From: Mastigias papua
Lineage: Eukaryota; Cnidaria; Scyphozoa; Rhizostomeae; Mastigiidae
DNA: 64,000 bases
Reading direction: 5' to 3'
NCBI GenBank assembly: GCA_964019165.1
Contig: OZ025269.1
Location: 16,895,187-16,959,186, forward strand
Shown here: in pieces, positions 1 to 11,485 of the stretch
How the letters are laid out: each line of letters opens with the position of its first letter
Numbering within the stretch: position 1 is the stretch's first letter
Notes under the pieces: generated by a model
Told to the model about the DNA's origin: nothing
Seen by the model: only the letters and a program-made list of their open reading frames with translations
Database searches by the model: none
Translations under genes and position numbers: made by a program

Positions 1-811
1 CATCTGACAAGCACAAGTAAACTAAACGGCGTAAATTCTTCTGTTAGAAAACGATGCTCCAAGTTTAATTTCAATTTATTCAGGGATGGTGGAGCAGCAT
101 TTTTAGTGAGAGGGGGCTCGAGTGGATGAATTGAAATTTCAGGGATCCAGAGTGTGCTATAACTGGTTCTATAGTATATTTCTTGTAATAAGTGGAGGGA
201 CTACAGCCCCCAATCTCCAGTCTCCCGGCTCCACCGCCCATGCTATTAGTGGTCATTCAGATGTTGAGGATTCCAACTGTAAACTTTACTTGATTTTAAT
301 CCTAGTTTTTGTACAACTTCATTCGTAATTTGCATATAGGCAAAATGACTTCTGCATTATTCGTATTTCAACAGTAGAGTGCATTGCTGTTTTGTAACAG
401 TTGGAAAATACAATATTATTTTTATTTGTCGAAGCACTTCATGGAAAATGATGAAGCATGCTAGAGCTGCCAGATATCTATGGAACCTTTCCCTCGTTTC
501 CTGATAGAACAATTTGTTATCATTTTCTCTTCTTTTTATGACAAAAAGAGGATTATGAAAGACCACTTGCGGGATATTCTTCCTGATCAAGAAAAGTAAT
601 AGTGGTATAAAACCGATTATGTACTTTTGTCAATATTTCCTGATGCTTCAACTTTATTCAATCAATAACATAGGTGAAATTCGGTATGTGACGTTAGCTT
701 TCATAGCTAGATTCCAGGCTCTTTCTGCCAAAGAGGAAATAGAACTCGCTATAGTTTGATAACATTTGAATTCCGCAGCTTCAAGAATCTTCTGTGTACT
801 ACAAAAGGAAG

Positions 812-1015
812 ATGAAAATGTCTGAAAGAAATAAAGATCAGAAGAATGTAGTTCACAGTGATTGTGGGCGACAGCCTTTCCCTAAAACGAGTTCACAGGT
901 TATTGGGTGGAAGTCTTCCAAAGCACCAACACATTCATATGGCATTTCTGAGTCAAGAGCAAGAAGAAAGTGTGATTTCCTGCAGGTGTTGCAATGGCCA
1001 TACGAAAGCTTGTGA
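812..1015 (+). CDS. Doubtful exon or small gene of unknown function
   Basis: The open frame runs from an ATG at 812 to a TGA at 1013-1015 and would give about 67 residues, rich in Lys, Ser and Arg. A plausible splice acceptor (TTCCGCAG) ends at 778, 33 bases before the ATG, so this could be a terminal exon. The stretch GRQPFPKTSSQVIGWKSS has the look of a real short protein motif followed by a basic segment ending in Trp-Pro-Tyr-Glu. I could not assign it to a family. No matching upstream exon was found within the window. It may be a true short gene, a last exon, or chance. Confidence 0.25.
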   Translation: MKMSERNKDQKNVVHSDCGRQPFPKTSSQVIGWKSSKAPTHSYGISESRARRKCDFLQVLQWPYESL

Positions 1016-4000
1016 TAGAAGCAGTGTGTATTGAGCGGACAAAAAAGCATTTTATCTAAACAATCTTGAGTAACAATAAAGTGGTTGGAGCCATGGCTAT
1101 AAAATTTTAATTTTGTTGGTAAGTATATATCATTAAAGGAAACATTTAGATGCAGTGTTGAGAAATGATTGCACTTCAAATACAAGCAGCAATGCTGAAA
1201 GGTGAATTTCATATTTCTTTGAGATTATCTGGTGCCCTTTTGCATGCCCATGCGTAAGTTGCTGAAGCTTTTGATGCAAAAATGGATGAAATGTTGGACG
1301 CGGTTGGCCAATTTTGTTGGATCAACAAACATTTCAGAAGATATTTTGGATGAGGTTTGATTGGGATCAAAACAAATGCTGTTTTTGAAATGATGGATGC
1401 ATTTGTCCACTTCATGCAACATTTCATCCAATATTACATTTTTAGGCATGCGTAGAAAGCTCAAAACAAATGTTGGCAAAAATCTTCGTGTTTGAAACAC
1501 AAAAATTGCTCGTGTGTGCGGGGTTTTAGAAGATCGAAACGATTAGCGAAAGGTCGAAGTGAATTGCAAAAGATCGAAATGACCATTAAGAGATAGAAAC
1601 GAGTCGCAGAAAGTCGATAAGAATTAAAAATAGAATAAAAGCAAAAAATAAAATTGATTCTGGGGAAATTTTTGCTTTCATCCTTTAACAAGTATTCTTC
1701 CCCATTAGAAAAGGTAAGTGGGTCACCACATTTCCCCCCTTCCAACGTTCCTGGTGGCATCGTAAAAGCTGTTAATTACTGTCGATGGGCCATGCCTTTG
1801 GATGTACGATTCTCATAAGATCATTGCTATTTATCGTGAAGACATATGGGATATACAAGCTTTTTACAAAATAGATTGCCAAAATATGCATTCAGGGGTT
1901 CAAAGAGCAAAATTGACGGGTTCTGTGACAAATGAACAAGTGCTATGTGGCCATGGGCCGTGCCTTCATGTTTATCCTGTCTCAAACTACCCACTAGGTG
2001 ACACGTGAGCCGTCTGTAGCCACGGGGTCTCATGCATGCAAGAGAGCAAAGTCCCCGGGCACGTGCGTCAGAATATTTCCATGTACATTTCCCTATCGTC
2101 CCGTTGTCATTAATGTAGCTTTCTTATAGTTTCTCCTACCGTAAAAGCGCGCAAGGTCTGTATGTTCACTTCAAGCCCTGCCTTGGTGTAATTTTCCTCG
2201 CGTATCCAGCTCCCATTCTCTGCAGAAGGGCAGACTCATTGAAAATACATAGGTCAGTGGGCAGGCCAGAGCATTTGGCATTGCAGATTCATTACAGAGT
2301 TACCATTTCAGGATCTTACCTATAAAACGTAGACAATCAACGGGTAGAACCAGAGATGAATATCACGGTGATCTGTAACTGATTGGCGTACCAAGGATTT
2401 TCAAGGTATGTTTCTTACAAGAAACTATCAATCCCAATTCCTTTCAGTTTCAGTAGCGCGAAAATAGAGTATCATAAATCTACGCCTTAGCTACCATAGA
2501 ATCTATGCAAAGTGCAAATAAAAGCTGAGTATTTTGCCTGAGATTTTGCTAACAATTTCACCTGAAAAATAGCTAGAATGTGGACCACAAGTGTCTATTC
2601 TCCTCAGTCACTTTAAATGTACAATTTTATACGACAATACGTATAATTGTTGGCAATAATAGTCGAGTTAAACACTTTTGTAAGAATATAATCTATAAGA
2701 ATATCAAGGCTCAAAATCGCTGAAATTTAAACACAATTTAAGAATAATGCGAGGCCCAAGCGTCATCAAGACGTAGCATCTGTGCTTATTTTAGTTTTCT
2801 TCAGAATGCAAAACACGTTTGAGCTTCACTTATCCGGTCTGGGAGTCATTATGCTGTGATGAGACTCAGCAACTCTTCTGGGAGTGTCAGTTGCTCACTT
2901 TCTATTATTAAACTATAGTTTATATGAACATTAATTCTCAGCAGTGATGAAATTTAAGAATGGTTAAAAAATAATCGTATCCTCAACATAAAATATTTTA
3001 AGAATATAAAACAAAGCGAAAAATAGCGTAGTCTTATAAAAAATGTGTATAAATAATACTTTGATGAAGATCTGTATTCAGTTTACTTTCGAGGACTATT
3101 CAGTAAAGCCAATCAATTTTGACAGATGAATACTAAAATAAAATTGAGTTGACTAATAAAATAAACGATTCTCCTACAATCTGAGCCTACTTCTCTTTAT
3201 TTTCCCACATTTTGGAGTGCGGGAAGAGCTGAGTGTGGTTTTGGAAGTTAGGTGTCTTGCTTCAGGTAATCGATATTGTTTGAGATTGTACATATTTCAG
3301 TGCACGAATGATGGTTGGGGTCTACTTGCAAAAGAGGAGAAAGATTCAGAAGCAAAAAGGTGTTTTAGAACTTGACTTGACAAAATCAACTTCACTTAAC
3401 ACTTTTAGCTGCTGACGTGCATTGCATTTATACTAGATTTCAAATGATATCAGCACCCTGTTTTGCATACACATATATTTTTTTCTTAAAAAGAAACACA
3501 ATCAAGGACCTTAGTAGGCAATATATCGTAATTTCTTTGATGGCCTGTTATAAAAAGTTTTAATATTGAGTAAAAAAGACAATTGTCTAAAGAACAGATA
3601 ACTTTGTAAATTGTATGGCATTAGAAAATAATTGAAAACAAATGGCTAATCAGCTGAAAGTAATTGAAAAGGCTATGTTCAGATAAAAATTGAAACAAGA
3701 AAGGTTTTTATGTGCAGTTCTACACAAAATGTGCAGTTCTAAAAGCTCCATATGTAATTTTAGAGAGAGATCTGTGCAGGCTACATTGTATATCTATTAA
3801 GTATAGAAACAAAACATGCATGACTTCAGTTCCCACTTGTCAAGTGCATGTTGTTTATGCTTAATAGAATCAAGGGCTATTCCTCAATATAGTAGATATG
3901 AGAAAAATATGCAGTTCTAAATTATCCTTAAAAAACTCTGGCTTGATGGCTATGTCCAGTAACAGAATGTGAAGCTTCTTAGAGTTTTCAAAATGCACCA

Positions 4001-4817
4001 GAAAAGTATGGTCACAGTCTTTCAGACTAATTAATCACAAATTAACTCCATATTAAAACAAATCACTTTTGCAATTTTCAGATTACAAATGCTAAAATCA
4101 CTTTGGCTTCAAGAAATAGCCAATTAACCTTCTTTGAGGAAAACTTGAGTATATTCATGCCATTTTCAACAATTTGATCAGAAAATGGATTTAAGATAGA
4201 TTTCATGCCAAGTACAAATGCACTTGCAAATAGATTTCATAAATATATTTCATGCTTGCATATGAAACAAAGTTCTGTTGGTTTAATGCACCTCAATAAG
4301 GTCCACTGTGAAGAAAATCTCAGGTTTAATGGTGCTTATGTAGTTGCCTCTGGAAATTAACTTGTCATTTACACACAGAGCATTTGGAACTTAAACTTGG
4401 AATCTTTTAGTTTGTCTCTGATGTATTGATTGCAGCTGGCCCACTATAAAATCTTCACTTCAAACTCAGATGGAAAGAGTAAGTGGAAAAATATGAACCA
4501 TTAATGCTAAATACACTCTGGTGAATGGTTTGGGCAACAGAGCAAGCATAGAAAGGACTTATGAAAAGCTAGATATATATCTCACTGATTGCTTTATTTC
4601 ATCTGGAAATGGAAACTTCACTTTAAGAGATATGGTTCCATTTAATGGCAGGAATGGGATAAAAACAAACGCTAAAACACAACTGATTCTCTATAAAAAC
4701 AAAAGTCTCCAATATTCATCACAAAACTATGAACGAAGATTTGATCCAGCTAATACAATGTAACCTATCATATTTCATGACCACCTCCCATTGATGCAGC
4801 TTATGTGATGTACCTGC
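1016..4817. other. Gene-free AT-rich stretch
   Basis: No convincing coding exon, RNA gene or transposon boundary was seen here. A TTTATT at 4593-4598 is the complement of AATAAA and lies about 220 bases past the stop codon of the minus-strand OMA1 gene, so it is a candidate polyadenylation signal for it. The short phrase TGTGCAGTTCTA recurs in slightly altered form near 3712, 3729 and 3910, without forming an array. Confidence 0.5.
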
Positions 4818-6119
4818 CTAGAGTCCTAAGATATATTTTACCCTGTCATAAAATGAAATTAGTTCTGGGCAGTTGTTTGCTTTACGCATTTCTAAAGCTT
4901 GAGGCATCCAATCACTTATCCAATCAGCACGTCTAGAATGAGATGGATGTGTAGATAGCCATTCAGCTTTCTGTTCATTCTCTTCTAGTTTATCCATTCT
5001 TTGCCAAAAGTCAGAAATTTTTCTGACATCAAAGCAGGCCCTTGCAGCCAAATATAAGCCAATACAATCTGCCTCCTTTTCCAAGTCTCTCTGATATGGC
5101 AGATGTATCAATATATCTTGCAACATACTTTCTATCCAGTTGAAAAATATAGCTAATCCATCTGTTGGTACAACAGTCCAAAGCAAGGTCAAGATAATCA
5201 AATTGAAAATACTGGCAAAGCCACTAAAACTCAGCTGCTCTGCAGGATGATTTAGAATAGCATGGGCCATTTCATGACCAAGTATACCAGCCAGTTCATC
5301 ATCATTGGCTACTGTTTTAAGCATCCCATTCATCACAAATATCTCACCATTAGGTAGAACAAATGCATTCACCATTTCACTATCTATGACATTAACTGTC
5401 CATGCTTTCTTTGTCAACTCTGGTATAGAATTATATTGCAATATTCTAGCAGCTACTTTAGCCACCCTAATATAGTTTGGATGATTACTTGGTAAAAATA
5501 GCCCCTTCATATCATTTCTCAGAGAAATGAGCTCCCTCTCTGCTATTTCTTCAATTTGATACTCATTCATAATCATCAGTTGTTGTCGACCAGTTATGCT
5601 ATTTTCTTCAAGATGGTAGCTATAATACCCAAAACAGATACCAAGTGTACCAAAAATTGCAATCAATATCTTATCACTTCTTTTCCTTGCATCATCAAAC
5701 AATTTAACTCTGTGCTTTTCAGGTAAATTCCTCCACCATTTTCTAAGTTGTCTCCCCAACAAAATAGCTCCTAGACGCGAAAGTGGAGATGCCAATTTTA
5801 TAAGGATTGGTCCTAGCACTGGGACTGCTTTTCTTGCCGCAGAAGTGTGAATGTTACTCACCGTACCTCCTTCGTAGAATCGCTCCTGCCTAAGCAGACA
5901 GGCACAATAGGAAATCGACGTTGGAGAGATGTGCCCTTTTACACCAAAATACGGCCTAATCCATTTGCATTTGAGGCCTAAACATGTTCTGTTATACCTG
6001 AAAGTCGGTGAAGAAACATTGTTAGCACTCTTGACAGCAAGATTGCTCTTATGTGCATTAAAGCATTGCAATAAAGACCTCTTTCCAATGCGTATGGCTT
6101 TCATTCTGCAAGCCTGCAT
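4818..6119 (-). CDS. OMA1: OMA1-type mitochondrial inner-membrane zinc metalloprotease (M48 family)
   Basis: The frame is open further upstream, but the first ATG is at 6119, giving 433 residues; a second Met five codons on (6104) is also possible. The N-terminus is basic and fits a mitochondrial presequence. A hydrophobic segment at about residues 151-166 (ILIAIFGTLGICFGYY) is a likely membrane anchor. The zinc motif HEMAH is at about 282-286, with the downstream EKEAD block at about 347-351 supplying the third ligand, followed by the C-terminal STHPSHSRR block typical of OMA1. Family knowledge: OMA1 cleaves OPA1 and DELE1 when the inner membrane is stressed. Human OMA1 is longer (about 524 residues) and split over many exons; here the whole protein is one uninterrupted exon, so intron loss or a retrocopy is possible. 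A Harbinger-like element starts about 130 bases upstream of the ATG, on the promoter side. Confidence 0.93.
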   Translation of the reverse strand: MQACRMKAIRIGKRSLLQCFNAHKSNLAVKSANNVSSPTFRYNRTCLGLKCKWIRPYFGVKGHISPTSISYCACLLRQERFYEGGTVSNIHTSAARKAVPVLGPILIKLASPLSRLGAILLGRQLRKWWRNLPEKHRVKLFDDARKRSDKILIAIFGTLGICFGYYSYHLEENSITGRQQLMIMNEYQIEEIAERELISLRNDMKGLFLPSNHPNYIRVAKVAARILQYNSIPELTKKAWTVNVIDSEMVNAFVLPNGEIFVMNGMLKTVANDDELAGILGHEMAHAILNHPAEQLSFSGFASIFNLIILTLLWTVVPTDGLAIFFNWIESMLQDILIHLPYQRDLEKEADCIGLYLAARACFDVRKISDFWQRMDKLEENEQKAEWLSTHPSHSRRADWISDWMPQALEMRKANNCPELISFYDRVKYILGL

Positions 6120-6251
6120 CACATATTGGCAATACTGTATTGATAGTAACACTATTTGGAAACAAACTGCTGCCTCTGGTCCACGCAAATCAAAACCTCA
6201 TACGGAGGCCATAGTAATCCGTGGAAAAGGCCTGCTCTTGTTCCAGATAAT

Positions 6252-7482
6252 AGAGAGATTACGCATCCTAACGATAACGCTAACGATAACGTTAAGACGT
6301 CATCATCTATTGTTCTCCGTTCAACTCCATGGGGATACCCCTTCATATCACGCGCGCTGAAATCTGTCACTCATATTATCATGTGTGCAGCCTTTTACAT
6401 GGGGGAAAACCATAACGTTACCGTTCTGGCCCATTGTTTCCAGAACTTTAACAGGGTAAACATAACGTTCAGGGAAACGGTAACTTGCAAGCCATACGTT
6501 TGCTATCTTGCGCGGTATATATTAGTGTCGAGAGGTCCTGAGATTGAAATAGACAGTCAAAATTTATTAAATCTGACAAGGTAAGAAGCATTCCTTTAAT
6601 GTTTCAAGTTTTATAACTATGGAACGTGAAGGAAACTTAGGCCAAAATTCATAAGAGTCATCGTCCTATTTTGATTGATGCATAATATGATTTAAGTCAC
6701 ATAATAAGACTTGTTCAATCCTTTAGCAGTAGCTTAACTCCACAGAAACTTCAGATCTATCTAGGCAAGGGTACTATTATGATAAATTGTTTGGCTTTAA
6801 GGAAGCGATCCAGATTGACCCTTCAGCATGATTGCATGATGCTGAGAGAGATAATGTTTTCTGACGTTTCGCAAATAAAGCCTGGGGCTGTCGAGAGAAG
6901 GATGCATGGACCAAAATCACCAATACATTATTGAAAATACAGACCCCTAGGTTTGACGTGTCATCCAGGGCTATGAGAGAACGCGTCCACCATTTATTGT
7001 CCAAGCTTAGGGCGAAAAATCGAGAATTTCTGGCATCAGCATAATATCTACAAGGTCATAGCTGTCGTTTTTCGTGAATCTAAATTCTACCTTGCATGGT
7101 CATTCTGTCAAGATCAAAGCGCTGGTATTGCCAGTATGGAATCTCGAGGTTAGGCCTATTCACCTTATTCACATTAAACAACAAGTGATAATACATGTCG
7201 TCGATGACATCAATTCCATGTGCTAAATTAAGTGCATCTATAATATCTCGTCGAAGAGCCATAGTTGATTATAGGATTTTGTTAATAATACTCTGAAAAT
7301 TGCGAGTAGATGAGTTCAGTGCAATAGAGAACAACATCTTCCCGCCAAATGCTAGAACCTCGCAGCCCTGTGGTTCTAGAGATGCATGTGCCTGCACTCA
7401 TGTTTTCTGTGCGTGGGCATTGTGTGCTCTCGTGACTCTTAACGGTGTCGTTACCGTTATCGTTAGGATGCGTAATCTCTCT
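6252..7482 (-). mobile_element. Degenerate PIF/Harbinger-type DNA transposon
   Basis: The ends are inverted repeats. AGAGAGATTACGCATCCTAA at 6252 continues into TAACG repeats to about 6296, and its reverse complement lies at about 7445-7482. Both ends are flanked by AAT (6249-6251 and 7483-7485), fitting the 3-bp target duplication of PIF/Harbinger elements. Inside, on the minus strand, is the N-terminal part of a transposase (see the 6777-7262 entry). The span is only 1.23 kb, so the element has lost most of its coding region. It lies in the upstream region of OMA1. Confidence 0.6.
6777..7262 (-). pseudogene. N-terminal fragment of a Harbinger-like transposase
   Basis: Reading from an ATG at 7262, the first 60 codons include IPYWQYQRFDLDRMT. 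One frame over and just downstream the sequence reads VEFRFTKNDSYDLVDIM. This pairing of a Phe-Asp-Leu...Met segment with an E-F-R-F-x-K-x-D segment is what I associate with the N-terminus of HARBI1-type transposases. The frame breaks at the TAG near 7080 and again downstream. A further open stretch to 6777 shows no DDE catalytic motif I can recognise. It is therefore a broken, truncated gene inside the inverted-repeat element. Confidence 0.5.
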
Positions 7483-7485
7483 AAT

Positions 7486-8785
7486 AACGTACAGTTTACA
7501 CGTAGGTACCGTGATATTTATCAATCCAGCTATCTATAGTTACTGTGCAAAACCTATGAGTAGTTATGGTTGTAAAAAAATTATAATAATAATAAAAAAA
7601 TTGTGCAGAATCACTTTAAGCGGACATTATATACGTTAAGGAAAAATGAACAAACTGAGCACCGAAGTTGTTATAAAATTTGAGAAGTGGCAAGCATTGT
7701 TATTGGATCTATGTGAATCTGAAATAGTGTGAAGGACAATTTAAGGGGTGGGGTTTGCCTACAGACCACAGGAGGATCCAGAATTCTGTTTTAGATGGAA
7801 ATATTTTGCAAATAAAAATTTTGGGAGAAGGGGAGTTTTCCGCATAGACACGCTCTTCCGATGCTTTTGGAGTGTTGTGTAGAGTGTTCAATTCATTTCT
7901 TATTCATTTTCTGGTCCAATTCAAGTGGCATGTCTCTGAGCACAAATCTTTGCGATAGCAAATATTACCGTTTGGTCCCCCCGGCCCCCTTGTATCCGAC
8001 GGAACTATCCGTCTCCAGTGATCAATAAGGCTGCATATTATTTCTAGGGACATAAAATGATTGGTTTGCTAACACAGAAGTCAGTAAAAGGATTTTATTT
8101 GCAAATCTGCCAAAGATGACTTAAAAGAGTGTATATTATACATAAGATTGGTAGGATCTTATTTGTACATCTGCCAAAGATGATTTGAAGAACCGTGTAT
8201 TGTTAGAGTTTCTCACAGCCACAGGTAGGTTATTCAAAATCTGTGCCGAGGTTGGCACAAGAGTATGTACAGACCTATCAACTCTCGCGGTATCAACGGG
8301 AGACTCACGGTTTTGACTGCTTTCTCCCTGTCTCCCGATTGTTATACATTTTCTCCCGGTTGTTTACTGCAAAATCAAGTCATATTTTTCAGACTTTCCT
8401 GACACTTAGAATCATTATGAAGGTACTTTTCATCCTACTGTTCATGATTATTTTTGTTGCAATCTATTTGCCAAGCACAATGTTTTTTAATTATATTTAT
8501 ACTTCTAGCGAATTTTGGTTGTCTCCCGGTTTTTGGTCAAATCTCTTTGGATATTTTATGGAAAAATCCAAGATCTTCAGGTTTTGAAAATTCTAGGTTG
8601 ACAGGTCTGTATTTCCGGCAGTTGATTCTACATGTTGGAACGTTAAATACTACTTGGCTACGATGACTATGAGCGAGTGGTGGTTGCATAATGGATGGTT
8701 GGATATCAATCAACTCATTTTGGATTTTAACCACGAGGATAGCCTTGGACCTGGCCCTTCTTTCGGATAGCGTATCCCTACTTAA
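7486..8785. other. Gene-free stretch with dispersed-repeat remnants
   Basis: No gene is seen. A direct duplication appears at about 8089-8220: two copies of a phrase containing TCTGCCAAAGATGA lie about 70 bases apart. The stretch at about 8270-8360 contains repeated CTCCCG/TCTCCCGG phrases and resembles, in the opposite orientation, the stretch at about 35395-35500. This suggests two diverged copies of a dispersed repeat. Confidence 0.4.
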
Positions 8786-9394
8786 TTAATTATTTATCAT
8801 AACCGAGAGACTTGCATTCCTTCTGTACTTTTGGTACACAAGTCTAGCAGCTCTTCTTTGCACTATTTCAAGTTTGTCAATATTTGTTTGGGTATAATGA
8901 TCCCAGACTGTACATGCATATTCCATGACAGGTCTTACAAGAGTTAATAGCAACGCCCCTTTACTGACCGAGGACATCCCCGCATGTTTCTGCGCATTAA
9001 GCTTAACTTGTTGCTCGCTTTCTTTGTTACATTTTGAACCTATTCGTTCCAGTTCAGGTTCTGTTGTAATATCAGTCTAAGATAAATCTTGTCCTTCACC
9101 GTGTTCAGCAAGTGAGGAGACATTTTGTACGCAAAATTTAGAGGCGGCTACTTTCATTACTCTTGCTAATTCACACTTTTCTGGGTGAAATAACATACCC
9201 TATTTCTCAGCTCAGCTCATTCATCGATCTATATCAGTTTGGAGAGATGCAGTATCTTCATCTGTTGTTACAGGTCGATAGAAAATGTAATCGTCAGCAA
9301 AGAGGCGTACTTTAGAGACAGCTACTCTAGACAAATCACTGGTAAAGATGGTGAAGGGAATCGGGCCCAGTACTGATCCTTGTGGGACGCCAAA
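8786..9394 (-). mobile_element. Decayed non-LTR retrotransposon (LINE) reverse transcriptase fragment
   Basis: Read on the minus strand from 9394, the sequence gives FGVPQGSVLGP followed by VRLFADDYIFYRP, which are the conserved B/C blocks around the RT active-site Asp-Asp. Towards 8786 comes LVRPVMEYACTVWDHYTQ and then a stretch with Lys-Leu-Glu-x-Val-Gln-Arg-Arg-Ala-Ala-Arg. This is the usual C-terminal end of jockey/CR1-type LINE polymerases. The reading frame is broken by several stops and shifts. It is truncated on both sides and not functional. Confidence 0.85.
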
Positions 9395-11485
9395 TGAGAT
9401 TTATTCCCTCTGACTATCCATTTGTGTATCTACTGTGTTTAGCAACAACCAAGAGAATGTTGAGCGAAAAAAGTAGTAAAGTACTTGTCTACAGATAAGA
9501 CAAGACTGGAGAAAATACATACATTCGCAAAATGGTAGATACAATGTTTTATTTATCCATCCATATTCAAGTACGTTCGCAAATTGGGGCGTGGGAGTGT
9601 CACACAGCCCCAGACAAAATTCTGGTGGCAAAACAACCAGACTTTGCCGTTTCTGTCGGCAAATTGCTCTACCCTTTTGTAGTCTAGGAGACTATGAACA
9701 GAAAGTAGGTGGAATCAATTTTGTCGGCAAGTTGAAGGTCCTAAACTCCCAAAAACTTTCTAGAAGGGGTCCTGTCTCCATTGTCTTGTATCACACAACC
9801 AACAGTCCTTAGCAGAGTTCTTCCTCAGTTTCGTTAATTCTTTGTTGTTGTACCTTTCAGTTAAATCCATTGTCTTCATGGCTTTGTGGGTACGGCCTAT
9901 AACTAGACGATACAGCAAGGCATGCAATACATTAGGTAAGCAAAAGTATTGCATAGGCTGGCAAAATTCCTCACGGGGGACAGGATTTAGTATAACTTGG
10001 TATTAAACATAAAATTCATCCTATCTGACTTTGATACGTTGCTTGTTAATGAAATAATCTTTCAACGCAGAAATCAGACAAGAGGGGGAGGGGGTGAATA
10101 AATAGACTTAACGATACGTAAGGAGTCACTAGTTGCAAGTAATGTGTTGTAGCTATTAAAATCTCTGCTGCAAAGCTGTCTTCAAAATTGTGAGCTAGAG
10201 GCAGTACAATAGCGTAGACTAAAGTTCCACCCTCTCTTATTTTGAAAGACTAAAGTTCCACCCTCTCTTATTTTGAAAGACCCTTTCAATTGAGACAAAG
10301 TTATGAACAGGACCCCTACACTGACCATCCGTCAGGAGAGAAGGCAAAGTGATAAGCCTGTTTCCTCTCAAAATATAATTAATGTTATCGTTCTGTAAGC
10401 GTTTTCTAAACGTAATCTTCTTTGTTGTTATATTCACGAAAGGCTGAGCAATTACGGTGCAAAATTTCTCTTAAGACCTATGGCAGTGGTATTGTACTTT
10501 CGTTACTACTCCTAAGTCCCGAATAGACGGGGGTTGGTATAGTAGGGGGTTGGAAATTTCCTTAAAACCTAATAAAAGGGTGTAGGGGTGGAGTAACTGG
10601 GTTCCGTGTAAATTTTCACTAATTATAATAGCTATGGATGAGCTTCATAATTCATTTCAACTACAAACGACATGAAAAGCACGATTTTTCACGATACGTA
10701 ATACTCGATTGAATTACAGACACAAAAATAATAAACGGGAGGTCTGGAATAAGGATGTCCTATTAGATTTTGTCAAAAATTAATAGGCTGGGGGGAGGTG
10801 TTTATTCGAGAAACAAGAGTACTTTGCATGAGTCATGAGAAACGATCTGCATGCTGATAAAAATATGGATTAGGTTTGAATGTAATACAAAATATCGCCT
10901 AAGTACACTCACCCGTAGACCCGACCATGATAGAAATGTTACACTATAACAAATAATACTGAAAGACTACAAAAAGTCTCACGTAACAGCTACGTGACGA
11001 GCTGAAAAAATTCTGCGATTCGGATTTAAACCGGTAAAAAGTCGAAGAACACTAACTCTCAAATAACAGTTATGTGACGAGTTCAAAGATTTGAATTCTT
11101 TTAACGTTAAAGGTCAAAGAACTACAAATAAAATGATATTATTACGGTACATTTATCATTTCGAACGCAACTGCAAAACTAGCCATAACTTATTCACTTT
11201 CGACTTATCAATACAATTAGGTCCAAACTGCTTCTACAAAATGAAAAGTGCGCACAAACATGAACTGTTAACCTGCCCCAAACAATGAAAAGCGCATTCA
11301 AAAACTCTTGTCTTCTGGGTACCAAGATGCAGTACCAGTAAGAGTTATGTTGAAGACGGGAATGATAGCATTGGTGGCTCCAAAGTGCTTCCCATATGTA
11401 TTGCAACTGTTCTTACGACATAAAGCAATCACGTATATCATGAAACTGAGTTAACAAACAGTGTAGCTTCCTACATAGTAATTTA
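9395..11485. other. Gene-free stretch with one short tandem duplication
   Basis: No coding exon could be supported. A perfect tandem duplication of a 31-bp unit lies at 10218-10248 and 10249-10279; the unit begins ACTAAAGTTCCACC. The remainder is AT-rich intergenic or 3' flanking DNA of the minus-strand ACBD3 gene. Confidence 0.5.
10218..10279. repeat. Perfect 31-bp tandem duplication
   Basis: Two identical adjacent 31-bp copies, each running from ACTAAAG to TTTTGAAAG. The exact identity suggests a recent slippage or short duplication event. It has no visible coding role. Confidence 0.9.

Noticed and set aside
81..242. Possible hAT-like MITE (CAGGGATGGTGGAGC ... GCTCCACCGCCCATG)
   Set aside because: The ends pair at about 12 of 15 positions, but the 8-bp flanks match at only about four positions, so insertion boundaries cannot be supported.
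4521..4763. 80-codon plus-strand open frame next to the OMA1 3' end
   Set aside because: No recognisable motif and no splice context. The first codon is a non-ATG start, and it overlaps the probable OMA1 3' UTR on the other strand.
5929..6360. 143-codon plus-strand frame over the OMA1 start region
   Set aside because: Antisense to the OMA1 N-terminus, running into the Harbinger relic. No independent support.
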